A stretch of 64,000 bases of DNA from Nocardioides palaemonis (GTDB lineage: Bacteria; Actinomycetota; Actinomycetes; Propionibacteriales; Nocardioidaceae). How positions within the stretch are numbered: position 1 is the stretch's first letter; every line of letters starts with the position of its first letter. Shown piece after piece: positions 33,247 to 42,196 of the stretch. The stretch is from NCBI RefSeq assembly GCF_018275325.1, contig NZ_JAGVQR010000001.1, positions 1,736,001 to 1,800,000 on the forward strand, read 5' to 3'. The notes beneath the pieces are model-generated. The model was given only the letters and a program-made list of their open reading frames with translations, did no database searches and was not told the DNA's origin. The position numbers were made by a program, and so were the translations under genes.

Positions 33247-36018
33247 TCACGACTCGGCGGGCGGCGTGTAGTCGGGGTCGGCGGACGGGGCGTCGGGGTT
33301 GGCGCCGGAGCCGGCCTGGGCGACGTCGGACCAGTTCTCCAGCTCGCTCATCACCTCGGCGTGCTTGTCGACGCACACCACCACCAGGTCGCCCCGGTTG
33401 GCGCGGCTCATCGCGTGGCGGACCGCCTCGATCTCCTCGAGCACCAGCTCGGCCTGCTTGCAGCGCGCGCCCTCCTCCATCGCCTCGTGGACGCCCTGGA
33501 GGACCAGCTCGGCGGTCGCGCCGCGCTCGCGCCCGCGCAGCGCGACGTCCTCGCGCACGATGCAGACGTCGAAGTGCTGGGCGGCCACCCGGCCGAGGTC
33601 GACCATGTCCTGGTCGCGCCGGTCGCCGGCGGTCGCGATGATGCCGATCCGCGAGGGCCGGGCGAGGTCGTGCGACGACTCGAGCGACTCGCCGACCCGG
33701 TCGACGAAGTCGCCGAGCATCTTCATGCCGGGCGCGTTGTGGCAGTAGTCGACGATGACGTTGACGCCGTTGACCTCGACCTCGTTGAGCCGGCCGGGGG
33801 AGAGGTAGTAGTTCGTCGAGAACGTGCGCAGCCCCTGGCGGATGTCGTGCAGCGGGGCGCCGGCGGCGAAGGCCGCGGCGGCGGCCGCGAGCGCGTTCTG
33901 CACGTTCATCCGGGCCCGGCCGTTGAAGGTGGCCGGGAGCAGGTGGGTCCACGCGAGCTGCATCTCGCGGCGGCCGTGCTGGACGACCATCATCTCGCCG
34001 CGGTCGCTCGGGTTGAGCACGATCGCCTTGCCACCGCGGCGGCAGTGGGCGTCGATCATCTCGCGCACCTCGCTGCCCGGCTCCTCCATCGAGAACCACA
34101 CGACCTGGCCCGAGCAGCGGCGCCGCATCTCGCGCACCAGCGGGTCGTCGGCGTTGAGGACCGCGTGGCCGTCGCGGGGCACGGCCTCGACGATGACCGC
34201 CTTGACGTCGGCGAGCTGCTCGACGGTGTCGATGCCGCGCATGCCGAGGTGGTCGGGCTGCACGTTGAGGACGACGGCGACGTCGTTGCGCTCGTAGCCC
34301 AGGCCCTCGCGCAGGATGCCGCCGCGGGCGACCTCGAAGACGGCGAAGTCGACGCGGGGGTTCTGCAGGACCATGCGGGCCGACCGGGGACCGGAGGCGT
34401 CCGCGCGGATCACCAGGCGCTCGTCGATCACCACGCCGTCGGTCGAGGTCATGCCGACCTTGCGGCCCATGCCCTTGAAGACGTGGCTGATCATCCGGCT
34501 GGTGGTCGTCTTGCCGTTGGTGCCGGTGACGGCCACGATCGGGATGCGCGACGTCGCACCCGGCGGGAAGAGCATGTCGACGACCGGCTTGGCGATGAAC
34601 TGCGGCTCGCCGATGGTCGGGTGGGTGTGCATCCGGAAGCCGGGGGCCGCGTTGACCTCGCAGATCGCACCGCCGGTCTCGCGCACCGGCTGGGTGATGT
34701 CGGGGCAGATGAAGTCGATGCCGGCGATGTCGAGGCCGACCATCCGGGCGGCCTCCTCGGCGATCTCGACGTTCTCCGGGTGGGCCTCGAAGGTGCGGTC
34801 GATCGAGATGCCGCCGGTCGACATGTTGCCGGTGAGCGCGAGCTTGACCATCTCGCCCTCGGCCGGCACGGACTCGAGGGTGTGCCCCTGGTCGGCGAGC
34901 ACCTCGATCGCCGCGTCGTCGACCTTGATCCGGGTCAGCACCTTCTCGTGCCCGACGCCGCGGCGCGGGTCGGCGTTGGTGAGGTCGACGAGCTCCTCGA
35001 CCGTCGACGTGCCGTCGCCCGTGACCGACGCCGGCACCCGCTCGGCGATCGCGACCATGCGGCCGTCGATGATCAGGCAGCGGTAGTCCTTGCCGGTGAC
35101 GAAGGACTCCACGATGACGTTGCCGCGGCGCGACTGCCCGTGCGCGACCGGGAACGCGGCGCGTACGTCGTCCTCGTCCTGCAGGTCGAGGCACACCCCG
35201 CGGCCGTGGTTGCCGTCGAGCGGCTTGAGCACGACCGGGTAGCCGATCCGGCGGGCCGCGGCCACCGCGCCGTCCTCGCTGCGCACCGACTCCTGCTTGG
35301 GGACCGGGAGGCCGGCGGCGCCGAGCAGCTTGGTGGTGAGGTCCTTGTCGGAGGCGATGTCGACCGCGATCGAGGAGGTCTCCGACGTCATGGTGGCGCG
35401 GATCCGCTTGGCGTGGACGCCCTGCCCGAGCTGGACGAGGGAGTACTGGTTGAGCCGGATCCACGGGATGTCGCGCGACACCGCCTCGTCGACGATCGCC
35501 TGCGTCGAGGGGCCGAACGCCGTGCGCTCGGCGCGACGGATGAAGTCGTCGCGCTCGGCCTCCCAGTCGAAGTCGGGGTCGCCCTCGACGAGGTGGTTGA
35601 CCAGCCGCACCGCGAGCCGGCCGGCGCTCAGGCCGACGTTCTCGTCGATGTAGCCGTAGATGATGTTGTAGCGGCCCGTCTGGCCCTTGACCTGGCGCGT
35701 CTTGCCGCGACGGATGTCGTGGCCGACGAGCTGCTGCAGGGCCAGCGCGACGTGCTCGGCGACGTGCCCGAGCCAGGTGCCCTCGTTGAGCCGCTCGAGG
35801 AAGCCGCCGCGCCGACCGCGCGAGCACGAGTGCTCGCGCAGCCCCGGCAGCATCGCCACGAGGTCCTCGGAGAAGCCGGGCAGCGTGTTGGTGGGGAACT
35901 GCTCGAGCGAGCCCAGGTCGACGACGAGGTGGATCGACTTGTCGTAGGACCAGACGTTGGGGCCGCGGTAGACGCGGGTCTCGACGATCTCGAGGTCGGG
36001 CGTGGGGCGCTCGGTCAT
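33247..36018 (-). CDS. cphA: Cyanophycin synthetase
   Basis: 923-residue three-domain enzyme making multi-L-arginyl-poly-aspartate, a nitrogen and carbon store kept as cytoplasmic granules. N-domain (1-160, IVETRVYRGPNVWSYDKSIH), ATP-grasp domain (about 165-485, with VVLKPLDGNHGRG near 260 and ICEVNAAPGFRMHTHP), and Mur ligase domain (P-loop VTGTNGKTTTSRM at 497, NVQPDHLGMRGIDTVEQLADVK, IVDYCHNAPGMKML). All motifs are intact and length is normal. ATG overlaps the cphB stop. Expected to add Asp with one site and Arg with the other. Confidence 0.96.
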   Translation of the reverse strand: MTERPTPDLEIVETRVYRGPNVWSYDKSIHLVVDLGSLEQFPTNTLPGFSEDLVAMLPGLREHSCSRGRRGGFLERLNEGTWLGHVAEHVALALQQLVGHDIRRGKTRQVKGQTGRYNIIYGYIDENVGLSAGRLAVRLVNHLVEGDPDFDWEAERDDFIRRAERTAFGPSTQAIVDEAVSRDIPWIRLNQYSLVQLGQGVHAKRIRATMTSETSSIAVDIASDKDLTTKLLGAAGLPVPKQESVRSEDGAVAAARRIGYPVVLKPLDGNHGRGVCLDLQDEDDVRAAFPVAHGQSRRGNVIVESFVTGKDYRCLIIDGRMVAIAERVPASVTGDGTSTVEELVDLTNADPRRGVGHEKVLTRIKVDDAAIEVLADQGHTLESVPAEGEMVKLALTGNMSTGGISIDRTFEAHPENVEIAEEAARMVGLDIAGIDFICPDITQPVRETGGAICEVNAAPGFRMHTHPTIGEPQFIAKPVVDMLFPPGATSRIPIVAVTGTNGKTTTSRMISHVFKGMGRKVGMTSTDGVVIDERLVIRADASGPRSARMVLQNPRVDFAVFEVARGGILREGLGYERNDVAVVLNVQPDHLGMRGIDTVEQLADVKAVIVEAVPRDGHAVLNADDPLVREMRRRCSGQVVWFSMEEPGSEVREMIDAHCRRGGKAIVLNPSDRGEMMVVQHGRREMQLAWTHLLPATFNGRARMNVQNALAAAAAAFAAGAPLHDIRQGLRTFSTNYYLSPGRLNEVEVNGVNVIVDYCHNAPGMKMLGDFVDRVGESLESSHDLARPSRIGIIATAGDRRDQDMVDLGRVAAQHFDVCIVREDVALRGRERGATAELVLQGVHEAMEEGARCKQAELVLEEIEAVRHAMSRANRGDLVVVCVDKHAEVMSELENWSDVAQAGSGANPDAPSADPDYTPPAES

Positions 36019-37001
36019 GCCTGGTCTCCCTGGGGGGTGGCGGTGTCGTCGGACGGGTGGGGCTGGGCGCGTCGCAGCTTGAGGCGACGACGGATCGCCG
36101 CGGGTGTCGCGTCGGCGGCGGCGATGTCGCGGGCGAGCTGGCGCAGGTCGCGGCTGGCCTCGGCCAGCTCGAGGGCGTCCTCGGCGGCGACCTCGGTCTC
36201 CTGCGGGACGAGGGTCCGGGTGGTGAGGTCGAACACCGACCCCTCGGGCAGGACGTGGAACACCACGCCGCTGGCCAGGATCGGCGACGAGCGAGGCGCC
36301 TCGTGGGCGTTGGAGACCATCCGGGCGCCGTCGAAGACGGTGACCGCGCCCTTGCCGATCACCCGCATGACCGAGTCGCCGTCGACGTCCTCGACGAGGC
36401 CGCAGGTGTCCTCGTCGACACCGATGCCGAGCAGCTGCGGGCTCTGGGCCACGATCATCAGCAGCCGGCCGTAGCGGTTGCGCTGGTCGAAGTGCTGGTC
36501 GATGACGGTCGTCGGGACCAGGCCGAGGCCCGCGGCCACCTGGGTCATCCGCTGCTTCGGCGTCGACCCGCCGACGCCGAAGGCGACCATGTGCGACGAC
36601 TGGATGCTGGCACCGGCCGACGTCCCGGCCACGACGGCCCCGCGCTCGTGGGCGCGCAGGATCGCCTCGCCCACCGGCGTGCCGCCGATGACCGACGAGA
36701 GCTTGAGCTGGTTGCCCCCGGTCATGAACACCCCGGTCGCCTCGTCGAGCGCCTTGACGAGGGCGGGGTCGTGGGCCTGCTCGCGCGTCTCGGGACGCAC
36801 CGCGTCGACCCGGGCCGCGCCGAACTTGGAGAAGAGCGCGTCGTAGACGTCGACGACCTCGCGTCCCAGCGACGACGCGGTCGGGATCACGGCGATCCGC
36901 GCGTCCCTCCCGCCGCTGAGGGAGACGAAGTGCTTGAGGATCGTCGGCTTGCGCACCTTGTCCTCGGCGCCACCGATGATCATGAGTGGTCCCTTGGGCA
37001 T
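36015..37001 (-). CDS. cphB: Cyanophycinase
   Basis: 328-residue serine peptidase of family S51 that cuts cyanophycin to Asp-Arg dipeptides. The nucleophile elbow is GTSAGAS (VVAGTSAGASIQS), preceded by FMTGGNQLKL; DQHFDQRNRYGRL and GIGVDEDTCGLVE are typical of CphB. No signal peptide, so it acts on intracellular polymer. First gene of the operon with cphA; leaderless ATG with TAGCCT (37009-37014 minus) seven bases upstream. Making synthetase and hydrolase from one mRNA implies that balance is set after transcription. Confidence 0.95.
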   Translation of the reverse strand: MPKGPLMIIGGAEDKVRKPTILKHFVSLSGGRDARIAVIPTASSLGREVVDVYDALFSKFGAARVDAVRPETREQAHDPALVKALDEATGVFMTGGNQLKLSSVIGGTPVGEAILRAHERGAVVAGTSAGASIQSSHMVAFGVGGSTPKQRMTQVAAGLGLVPTTVIDQHFDQRNRYGRLLMIVAQSPQLLGIGVDEDTCGLVEDVDGDSVMRVIGKGAVTVFDGARMVSNAHEAPRSSPILASGVVFHVLPEGSVFDLTTRTLVPQETEVAAEDALELAEASRDLRQLARDIAAADATPAAIRRRLKLRRAQPHPSDDTATPQGDQA

Positions 37002-37034
37002 GACAGGCAGGCTAGCGGCTGGGAGGGTGAGCGG

Positions 37035-37565
37035 ATGCAGGAGTCAACGAGCGGCGGACGCCGCCGCCTGGTGCTCGTCCGCCACGCGAAGGCCGAGCCC
37101 ACCGCCCCGACGGACCACGAGCGCGACCTCAGCACCCGCGGACGCGCGGACGCGGAGGAGGCCGGACGCTGGCTGGCGGGTGCGGGCCTCGTGCCCGACG
37201 CCGCACTGGTGTCCGACGCACGACGCGCCCACGAGACGTGGCTCCACCTGGCGCTCGGCGGGTCGTGGGACGTGGAGCCGGAGCTGTCGCCGGCCCTCTA
37301 CGCCGCGGGACCGGACTCCGCGCTCGACCTGCTCCGCGAGACGTCGCCCGAGGTCGGCTCCCTCGTCGTGGTCGGCCACAACCCGACCATGGCCTACCTC
37401 GCCGAGCTCCTCGACGACGGGGACGGTGACGGCGAGGCCACGACGTCGATGCTGGTGCGCGGCTTCCCGCCCGCGGCCCTGGCCGTCTTCGAGGTCGACG
37501 GGACGTGGGGCGACCTCGCGCCCGGGACCGCGCGGCTGACGTCCTTCCACGTCGGCGAGGCGTGA
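37035..37565 (+). CDS. SixA-like histidine phosphatase
   Basis: 176 residues, the short branch of the histidine phosphatase superfamily. Catalytic RHG-type motif is LVLVRHAKAEPTAPTDHERDLSTRGRADA (Arg16, His17), and the second histidine is in VVVGHNPTMAYL, as in SixA, which removes phosphate from His-phosphotransfer domains. Substrate here unknown. GAGGGT lies six bases before ATG 37035 (weak leaderless promoter). GTGA overlap with the following methyltransferase gene. Confidence 0.88.
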   Translation: MQESTSGGRRRLVLVRHAKAEPTAPTDHERDLSTRGRADAEEAGRWLAGAGLVPDAALVSDARRAHETWLHLALGGSWDVEPELSPALYAAGPDSALDLLRETSPEVGSLVVVGHNPTMAYLAELLDDGDGDGEATTSMLVRGFPPAALAVFEVDGTWGDLAPGTARLTSFHVGEA

Positions 37566-38347
37566 CCGGCCCCGACGACGTCGCGGCCCGGCTCCGCGCC
37601 GCCGGCTGCGTGTGGGCGGAGGACGAGGCCACGCTGCTGCGCGAGGCGTCCGGCTCGGACGCCGAGCTCGACGCCCTCGTCGCCCGCCGTGTCAGCGGGG
37701 AGCCGCTCGAGCTCGTCCTCGGGTGGGTCGCGTTCCTCGGCCTCCGCCTGCGCGTCGCGCCCGGCACGTTCGTCCCGCGTCGGCGCACCGAGCTCCTCGC
37801 CCGGACGGCCCGGCGGGAGGCCGGGCGCCGGGCCGGCGACCCGGTGGTCGTCGAGATGTGCTGCGGCGTCGGCCCGGTCGCTGCCGCCCTCGAGGGGCTG
37901 CCGGGCACCGTCCACGCGGCTGACCTCGACGACGTGGCGCTGGCCTGCGCACGGGTCAACGCGCCGTCGGCACGCATCCACCGGGGCGACCTCTACGACG
38001 CGCTGCCCGACGACCTCGCAGGACGCGTCGACGTGCTGGTGGCCAACGCGCCGTACGTCCCCACCCGGCGGATCGCGTCGATGCCGCCCGAGGCCCGTGA
38101 GCACGAGCCGCTGGTCGCGCTGGACGGTGGCGCCGACGGCGTGGACGTGCACCGGCGGCTGGCTGCCGGGGCACCCGCCTGGCTGGCGCCCGGCGGCGTG
38201 GTGCTGGTCGAGACCAGTCCCGCCCAGCTCCCGCTGACCCTCGCCGCGCTGGCGGACGCCGGCCTCGACGTCAGCTCGGTCCGCGACGACGACGTCGGCG
38301 GCTGCGTCGCCGTCGGGGTCAGTCGGTCAGCGGCGGGGCCGGCGTGA
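37562..38347 (+). CDS. PrmC/HemK-like N5-glutamine methyltransferase
   Basis: 261-residue SAM methyltransferase. Motif I is VVEMCCGVGPVAAAL (instead of DLGTGSG) and the catalytic NPPY motif reads NAPYVPT, the form of the actinobacterial 'putative protein-(glutamine-N5) methyltransferase' group (TIGR03704) rather than PrmC itself. It likely methylates a Gln in a ribosome-linked or other protein. Lacks most of the PrmC N-terminal domain. GTG 37562 is coupled to sixA; its last 29 bases overlap serB on the other strand. Confidence 0.85.
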   Translation: MTGPDDVAARLRAAGCVWAEDEATLLREASGSDAELDALVARRVSGEPLELVLGWVAFLGLRLRVAPGTFVPRRRTELLARTARREAGRRAGDPVVVEMCCGVGPVAAALEGLPGTVHAADLDDVALACARVNAPSARIHRGDLYDALPDDLAGRVDVLVANAPYVPTRRIASMPPEAREHEPLVALDGGADGVDVHRRLAAGAPAWLAPGGVVLVETSPAQLPLTLAALADAGLDVSSVRDDDVGGCVAVGVSRSAAGPA

Positions 38348-39536
38348 CGATGCCGACCTCGGCGTCTGCCTCCTCGATCTCCTCGCGGGAGATCCCGAGG
38401 AGGTAGAGGACGCTGTCGAGGTAGGGCGTGTTCACCGAGGTGTGTGCGGCGTCGCGCACGACCGGCTTGGCGTTGTAGGCGATGCCGAGACCGGCGGTGT
38501 TGAGCATGTCGAGGTCGTTGGCGCCGTCGCCGATGGCGATGACCGCGTCGAGCGGCACGCCGACCTCGGCAGCGAACTCCCGCAGCGCGGCGGCCTTCCC
38601 CGCCCGGTCGACCACGTCGCCCACGATCCGGCCCGTGAGCCGGCCGTCGACGATCTCGAGGTCGTTGGCGCGCGAGAAGTGGATGCCGAGGTCGGCGGCG
38701 AGCCGGTCGGTGATCTGGCTGAAGCCGCCCGACACGATCGCGAAGCGGTAGCCCAGGCGCCGCAGCGTGCGGACCATGGTGCGCGCGCCCGGCGCGAGGA
38801 CCACGGACTCGTAGACCTCGTCGAGCGCCGACGCCGGCACGCCCTCGAGCAGGGCGACCCGCTGGCGCAGCGACTCCTCGAAGTCGAGGTCGCCGCGCAT
38901 CGCGGCCTCGGTGACCCGGGCGACCTCGGCCTCCTGCCCGGCGTGGGCGGCGATCATCTCGATCACCTCGCCCTGGATCAGGGTGGAGTCGACGTCCATC
39001 ACGATCAGGCGCACCCCGCGGCGGTGCAGGCTCTCGCGCTGCACCGCGAGGTCGATGCCCTGGCGGACCGCCTCGGTGGCCAGCAGCGGGCGCAAGCGGT
39101 CTGCCGGGGCGCCCGACACGTGCAGCTCGATCGCGGTGACGGGGTAGCGCGCCATCCGCTCGATGCGGTCGATGTTGGCACCGGAGTCGGCGATCCGCCC
39201 GGCGACGGCCGCGACGGCGGAGGCCTTGAGCGGGCTGCCGATGAGCGTGATGTGGGAGCGGTCGCCGCGCCTGCTGCGGTTGTCGCCGGCGCCGCGGTCC
39301 ACCTCGACGCTCATGCCGAGCTCGGTGCCGGTGCGCTCGATCACGTCGCGCAGCTTCTTCCAGTCCCGCGGCGCGGTGACCAGGATGCCGAGCAGCAGCC
39401 GTCGGCGCAGCACGACCTGCTCGATGTCGACGACCTCGACCCCGGCGCCGGCGAGGGCGTCGAAGATGGCCGAGGTGACGCCCGGCCGGTCCTTGCCGAT
39501 GAGGGTGACCAGGAGGGTCTTCGGCTCGTCTTCCAT
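38319..39536 (-). CDS. serB: Phosphoserine phosphatase with ACT domains
   Basis: 405 residues. Two N-terminal ACT-like segments (1-85, LLVTLIGKDRPGVTSAIFDAL; 95-170, SHITLIGSPLKASAVAAV), then a HAD phosphatase: nucleophile DVDST (RLIVMDVDSTLIQGE), IVSGGFSQITDRLA, and AIGDGANDLDML. It performs the last step of serine synthesis; the ACT domains sense serine in related mycobacterial SerB2. The ATG is preceded by TAGCCT nine bases upstream on the minus strand, so the mRNA has little or no leader. Confidence 0.95.
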   Translation of the reverse strand: MEDEPKTLLVTLIGKDRPGVTSAIFDALAGAGVEVVDIEQVVLRRRLLLGILVTAPRDWKKLRDVIERTGTELGMSVEVDRGAGDNRSRRGDRSHITLIGSPLKASAVAAVAGRIADSGANIDRIERMARYPVTAIELHVSGAPADRLRPLLATEAVRQGIDLAVQRESLHRRGVRLIVMDVDSTLIQGEVIEMIAAHAGQEAEVARVTEAAMRGDLDFEESLRQRVALLEGVPASALDEVYESVVLAPGARTMVRTLRRLGYRFAIVSGGFSQITDRLAADLGIHFSRANDLEIVDGRLTGRIVGDVVDRAGKAAALREFAAEVGVPLDAVIAIGDGANDLDMLNTAGLGIAYNAKPVVRDAAHTSVNTPYLDSVLYLLGISREEIEEADAEVGIVTPAPPLTD

Positions 39537-39706
39537 GGTGGGGGAAGGCTAGCCCCGCGGTGCGGCTGCCCGGGGCCGGGTCCGCACCTCGGGCGCGACC
39601 AGGCGCGGTCGGGGGCTGTGGGTGCTGGCCTCGCCGCACCGGATCCCCTAGGTTGCTCCGCGGTGGGGGCCCCGCTCGTGGGGTCACCCGGACTCAGGGG
39701 GTTTCG

Positions 39707-40150
39707 ATGGACTTCATGACAGCGGTCAAGACGTGCTTCTCCAAGTACGTCGACTTCAACGGCCGAGCGCGCCGGTCCGAGTTCTGGTGGTGGGCGCTGT
39801 TCACCTTCCTGGTCGGCATCGTGGCCGGCATCCTGGACCGCGCTCTCGGCACCACGTACGGGGTGAACGACTCCAACGGGCTGATCGGGACGCTCTCGTC
39901 GCTCGCGCTCCTCCTGCCCGGCCTCGCGGTCGCCGCCCGACGACTGCACGACACCGGACGCAGCGCGTGGTGGCTGCTGCTGATCATCGTGGTGTTCTTC
40001 GGCTGGATCGTGCTCTTCGTCTTCTACGTCCTCGACAGCCAGCCCGGCGACAACCGGTTCGGCCCGAACCCCAAGACGGGTCCTGCGGGCTACGACGGTG
40101 GCTACCCGCCGCCCCCGCCGGCCTACGGCAGCGGCCAGTACGGCGCCTGA
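39707..40150 (+). CDS. DUF805 membrane protein
   Basis: 147 residues. FNGRARRSEFWWWALF is the DUF805 hallmark; four helices follow, with LHDTGRSAWWLLLIIVVFFGWIVLFVFYV near the end, then a Pro/Tyr/Gly-rich cytoplasmic tail (YPPPPPAYGSGQYG) that is additional to the domain. Function unknown. ATG 39707 follows CTCAGGGGG. The 170-base gap upstream contains TAGGTT (about 39651-39656) as a possible -10 and a GGGGCCCCGCTCGTGGGG hairpin in the leader. Confidence 0.87.
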   Translation: MDFMTAVKTCFSKYVDFNGRARRSEFWWWALFTFLVGIVAGILDRALGTTYGVNDSNGLIGTLSSLALLLPGLAVAARRLHDTGRSAWWLLLIIVVFFGWIVLFVFYVLDSQPGDNRFGPNPKTGPAGYDGGYPPPPPAYGSGQYGA

Positions 40151-40195
40151 CCCGCTCGAGGGTGAGTGTCGGTGGGCGGGCGTAGCGTCCGCCGC

Positions 40196-40552
40196 ATGAC
40201 GTCCGTCCACCACACCATCGACTACGTGGAGATCAACGTCTCCGACCTCGCCGCCTCCCGCGCGTTCTACGAGCAGGCCTTCGGCTGGCTCTTCAACGAC
40301 TACGGCCCGACCTACGCCGGCATCCGCGCGGCGTCGGGCGACGGCGAGGTCGGCGGCCTCAACGCCGCCGGCACCCCGGGTCCCGGCGGCCCGCTGGTCA
40401 TGCTGTTCTCCGACGACCTCGACGCCACGCGTGCGGGCATCGAGGCAGCCGGCGGGACGATCACGACGCCGCCCCACGAGTTCCCCGGCGGTCGTCGCCT
40501 CGAGTTCGCCGACCCCAGCGGCAACGTGCTCGGCGTCTGGGCGTCGTCCTAG
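40196..40552 (+). CDS. VOC/glyoxalase family protein
   Basis: 118 residues, one vicinal-oxygen-chelate module: HTIDYVEINVSDLAASRAFYEQAFGW at the start and RRLEFADPSGNVLGVW at the end. Candidate metal ligands are His/Glu positions at the first and last strands, but a dimer partner would be needed. Substrate unknown; resembles extradiol dioxygenase-like stress proteins. Leaderless ATG with TAGCGT (40183-40188) seven bases upstream. Confidence 0.88.
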   Translation: MTSVHHTIDYVEINVSDLAASRAFYEQAFGWLFNDYGPTYAGIRAASGDGEVGGLNAAGTPGPGGPLVMLFSDDLDATRAGIEAAGGTITTPPHEFPGGRRLEFADPSGNVLGVWASS

Positions 40553-40555
40553 GGA

Positions 40556-41296
40556 TCAGCCCTCCGGCCACACCTCGGGCGAGCAGGCCGCGACGATCGC
40601 GCGCCGCGCCGCCCGACCCAGCGGCGTGAGCAGGTCGCGGCGTCGCTCCACCTCGTGCGCCGAGAGCGCGCCGCCGTCGTCGACGAGGGCCAGGTCGACG
40701 ATCGACCACGCCTGCAGCCCGCGCCCGGCGAGCTCCACGCACCGCGGAGGAGTGCCGAGCGGCGCGTCGAGCTCGGGACGGTGGTGCAGGTCCATGAGGG
40801 CGTCGGCCGCCTCGGGCCGCCACCGCGCCACGTCGAGGTCGGCCAGGTCGCGCGCCGCGACGAGCAGCGCCTCGCGCAGCGCCCGGTCCGCCTCCCCGAC
40901 GTCGGGGAGCTGGCGCCGGGCGGCCGCGTGCGGGGTCCACTGCACGGTCTCGCCGACCTCGGTCGGGACCAGGCCCAGCTCGCCGGCGACGACGGCCTGG
41001 CCAGCCTCGAGCGCCGCCTCGTTGAAGGCGCGCGGACCGCCCAGCCCGAGCGGGTCGCCGTCGACCGGCAGGGCCAGCCCCGCGCCCGTCGCGCCCGCTC
41101 CGCGGCAGCGCACCAGCAGGTCGAGCGCGGAGCCGCCCTCGAGGAGGTGCGTGTCGGCCGCCAGCACGTCGAGGACGTGGTCGGTCTGCTCGTGCCCGCG
41201 CAGCCACGCGGTCAGCCACCACGCCAGCGTCGCCGAGTGCGGCAGGGCGTACGGCAGGGAGCGTGGCGAGGACGGGGGAGGGGCGTGCGGGGACAT
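40556..41296 (-). CDS. Hypothetical actinobacterial protein
   Basis: 246 residues, Ala/Leu-rich and mostly helical, no signal peptide or membrane helix. Recognisable stretches are SATLAWWLTAWLRGHEQTDHVLDVL and GLGGPRAFNEAALEAGQAVV. No family assigned. ATG 41296 was chosen because TAGCCT on the minus strand lies eight bases upstream, suggesting a leaderless start; the longer frame runs through the promoter and into the neighbouring ABC gene. Convergent with the VOC gene, three bases apart. Confidence 0.7.
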   Translation of the reverse strand: MSPHAPPPSSPRSLPYALPHSATLAWWLTAWLRGHEQTDHVLDVLAADTHLLEGGSALDLLVRCRGAGATGAGLALPVDGDPLGLGGPRAFNEAALEAGQAVVAGELGLVPTEVGETVQWTPHAAARRQLPDVGEADRALREALLVAARDLADLDVARWRPEAADALMDLHHRPELDAPLGTPPRCVELAGRGLQAWSIVDLALVDDGGALSAHEVERRRDLLTPLGRAARRAIVAACSPEVWPEG

Positions 41297-41372
41297 CGTC
41301 GGCGAGGCTACTCGCCGCGCCCCGCGCGTCGTGCCGTCCGCAGCGGCACGCGCGCTGGATAGGGTGAGTGAC

Positions 41373-42179
41373 ATGGTCGCCGTCATCGAGTTCGCCGGGG
41401 TCACGGTGCGCCGTGGCACGACGTTGCTGCTCGACGACGTGAGCTGGCAGGTCGAGGAGGACGAGCGCTGGGTGGTGCTCGGCCCCAACGGTGCCGGCAA
41501 GACCACGCTGCTCCAGGTCGCGGCCGCCCAGCTCCACCCGACGGCCGGGGTCGCCGGCATCCTCGACGAGGTGCTCGGCACCACCGACGTGTTCGACCTC
41601 CGCCCGCGCATCGGCCTCACCAGCGCCTCGCTCGCCGACCGCATCCCGCGCCACGAGCTGGTCAAGGACGTCGTGGTGTCCGCCTCCTACGGCGTCGTGG
41701 GGCGCTGGCGCGAGGAGTACGCCGACCTCGACCACGACCGTGCCGCGGCGCTCCTCGGGGAGGTCGGTGCGGCCCACCTCGCCGAGCGCACGTTCGGGAC
41801 CCTCAGCGAGGGCGAGCGCAAGCGCGTGCAGATCGCGCGCGCCCTGATGACCGACCCGGAGCTGCTCCTGCTGGACGAGCCCGCCGCCGGGCTCGACCTC
41901 GGCGGGCGCGAGGACCTGGTCGCGACGCTCTCCGAGCTCGCGCTCGACCCCGACTCGCCGGCCACCGTGCTCGTCTCCCACCACGTCGAGGAGATCCCGC
42001 CGGGCTTCACCCACGCCCTGCTGCTGCGCGAGGGCCGCGTCGTCGACGCCGGGCCCGTCGAGGAGGTCGTGACGGCCGAGACGCTGTCGGAGACCTTCGC
42101 CATGCCGCTCGTGCTGACGCGTGCCGACGAGCGGTTCGCAGCGCGGCGACGAGTCGGCGCGCCCGCGGGCGACCGGTAG
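41373..42179 (+). CDS. Stand-alone ABC ATPase
   Basis: 268 residues with Walker A GPNGAGKTT near 36, signature LSEGERKRVQIA, Walker B LLLLDEPAAGLDLGG and H-loop LVSHHVEEIPPGF. No permease gene lies beside it, and the signature (LSEGE) and LDLGG resemble ModF/iron-type stand-alone ATPases. ATG 41373 is supported by TAGGGT (41360-41365) seven bases upstream; GTG 41364 in frame is the alternative. The NfeD gene follows with its own leaderless promoter. Confidence 0.88.
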   Translation: MVAVIEFAGVTVRRGTTLLLDDVSWQVEEDERWVVLGPNGAGKTTLLQVAAAQLHPTAGVAGILDEVLGTTDVFDLRPRIGLTSASLADRIPRHELVKDVVVSASYGVVGRWREEYADLDHDRAAALLGEVGAAHLAERTFGTLSEGERKRVQIARALMTDPELLLLDEPAAGLDLGGREDLVATLSELALDPDSPATVLVSHHVEEIPPGFTHALLLREGRVVDAGPVEEVVTAETLSETFAMPLVLTRADERFAARRRVGAPAGDR

Positions 42180-42196
42180 ATCGATAGGGTCGGGAC

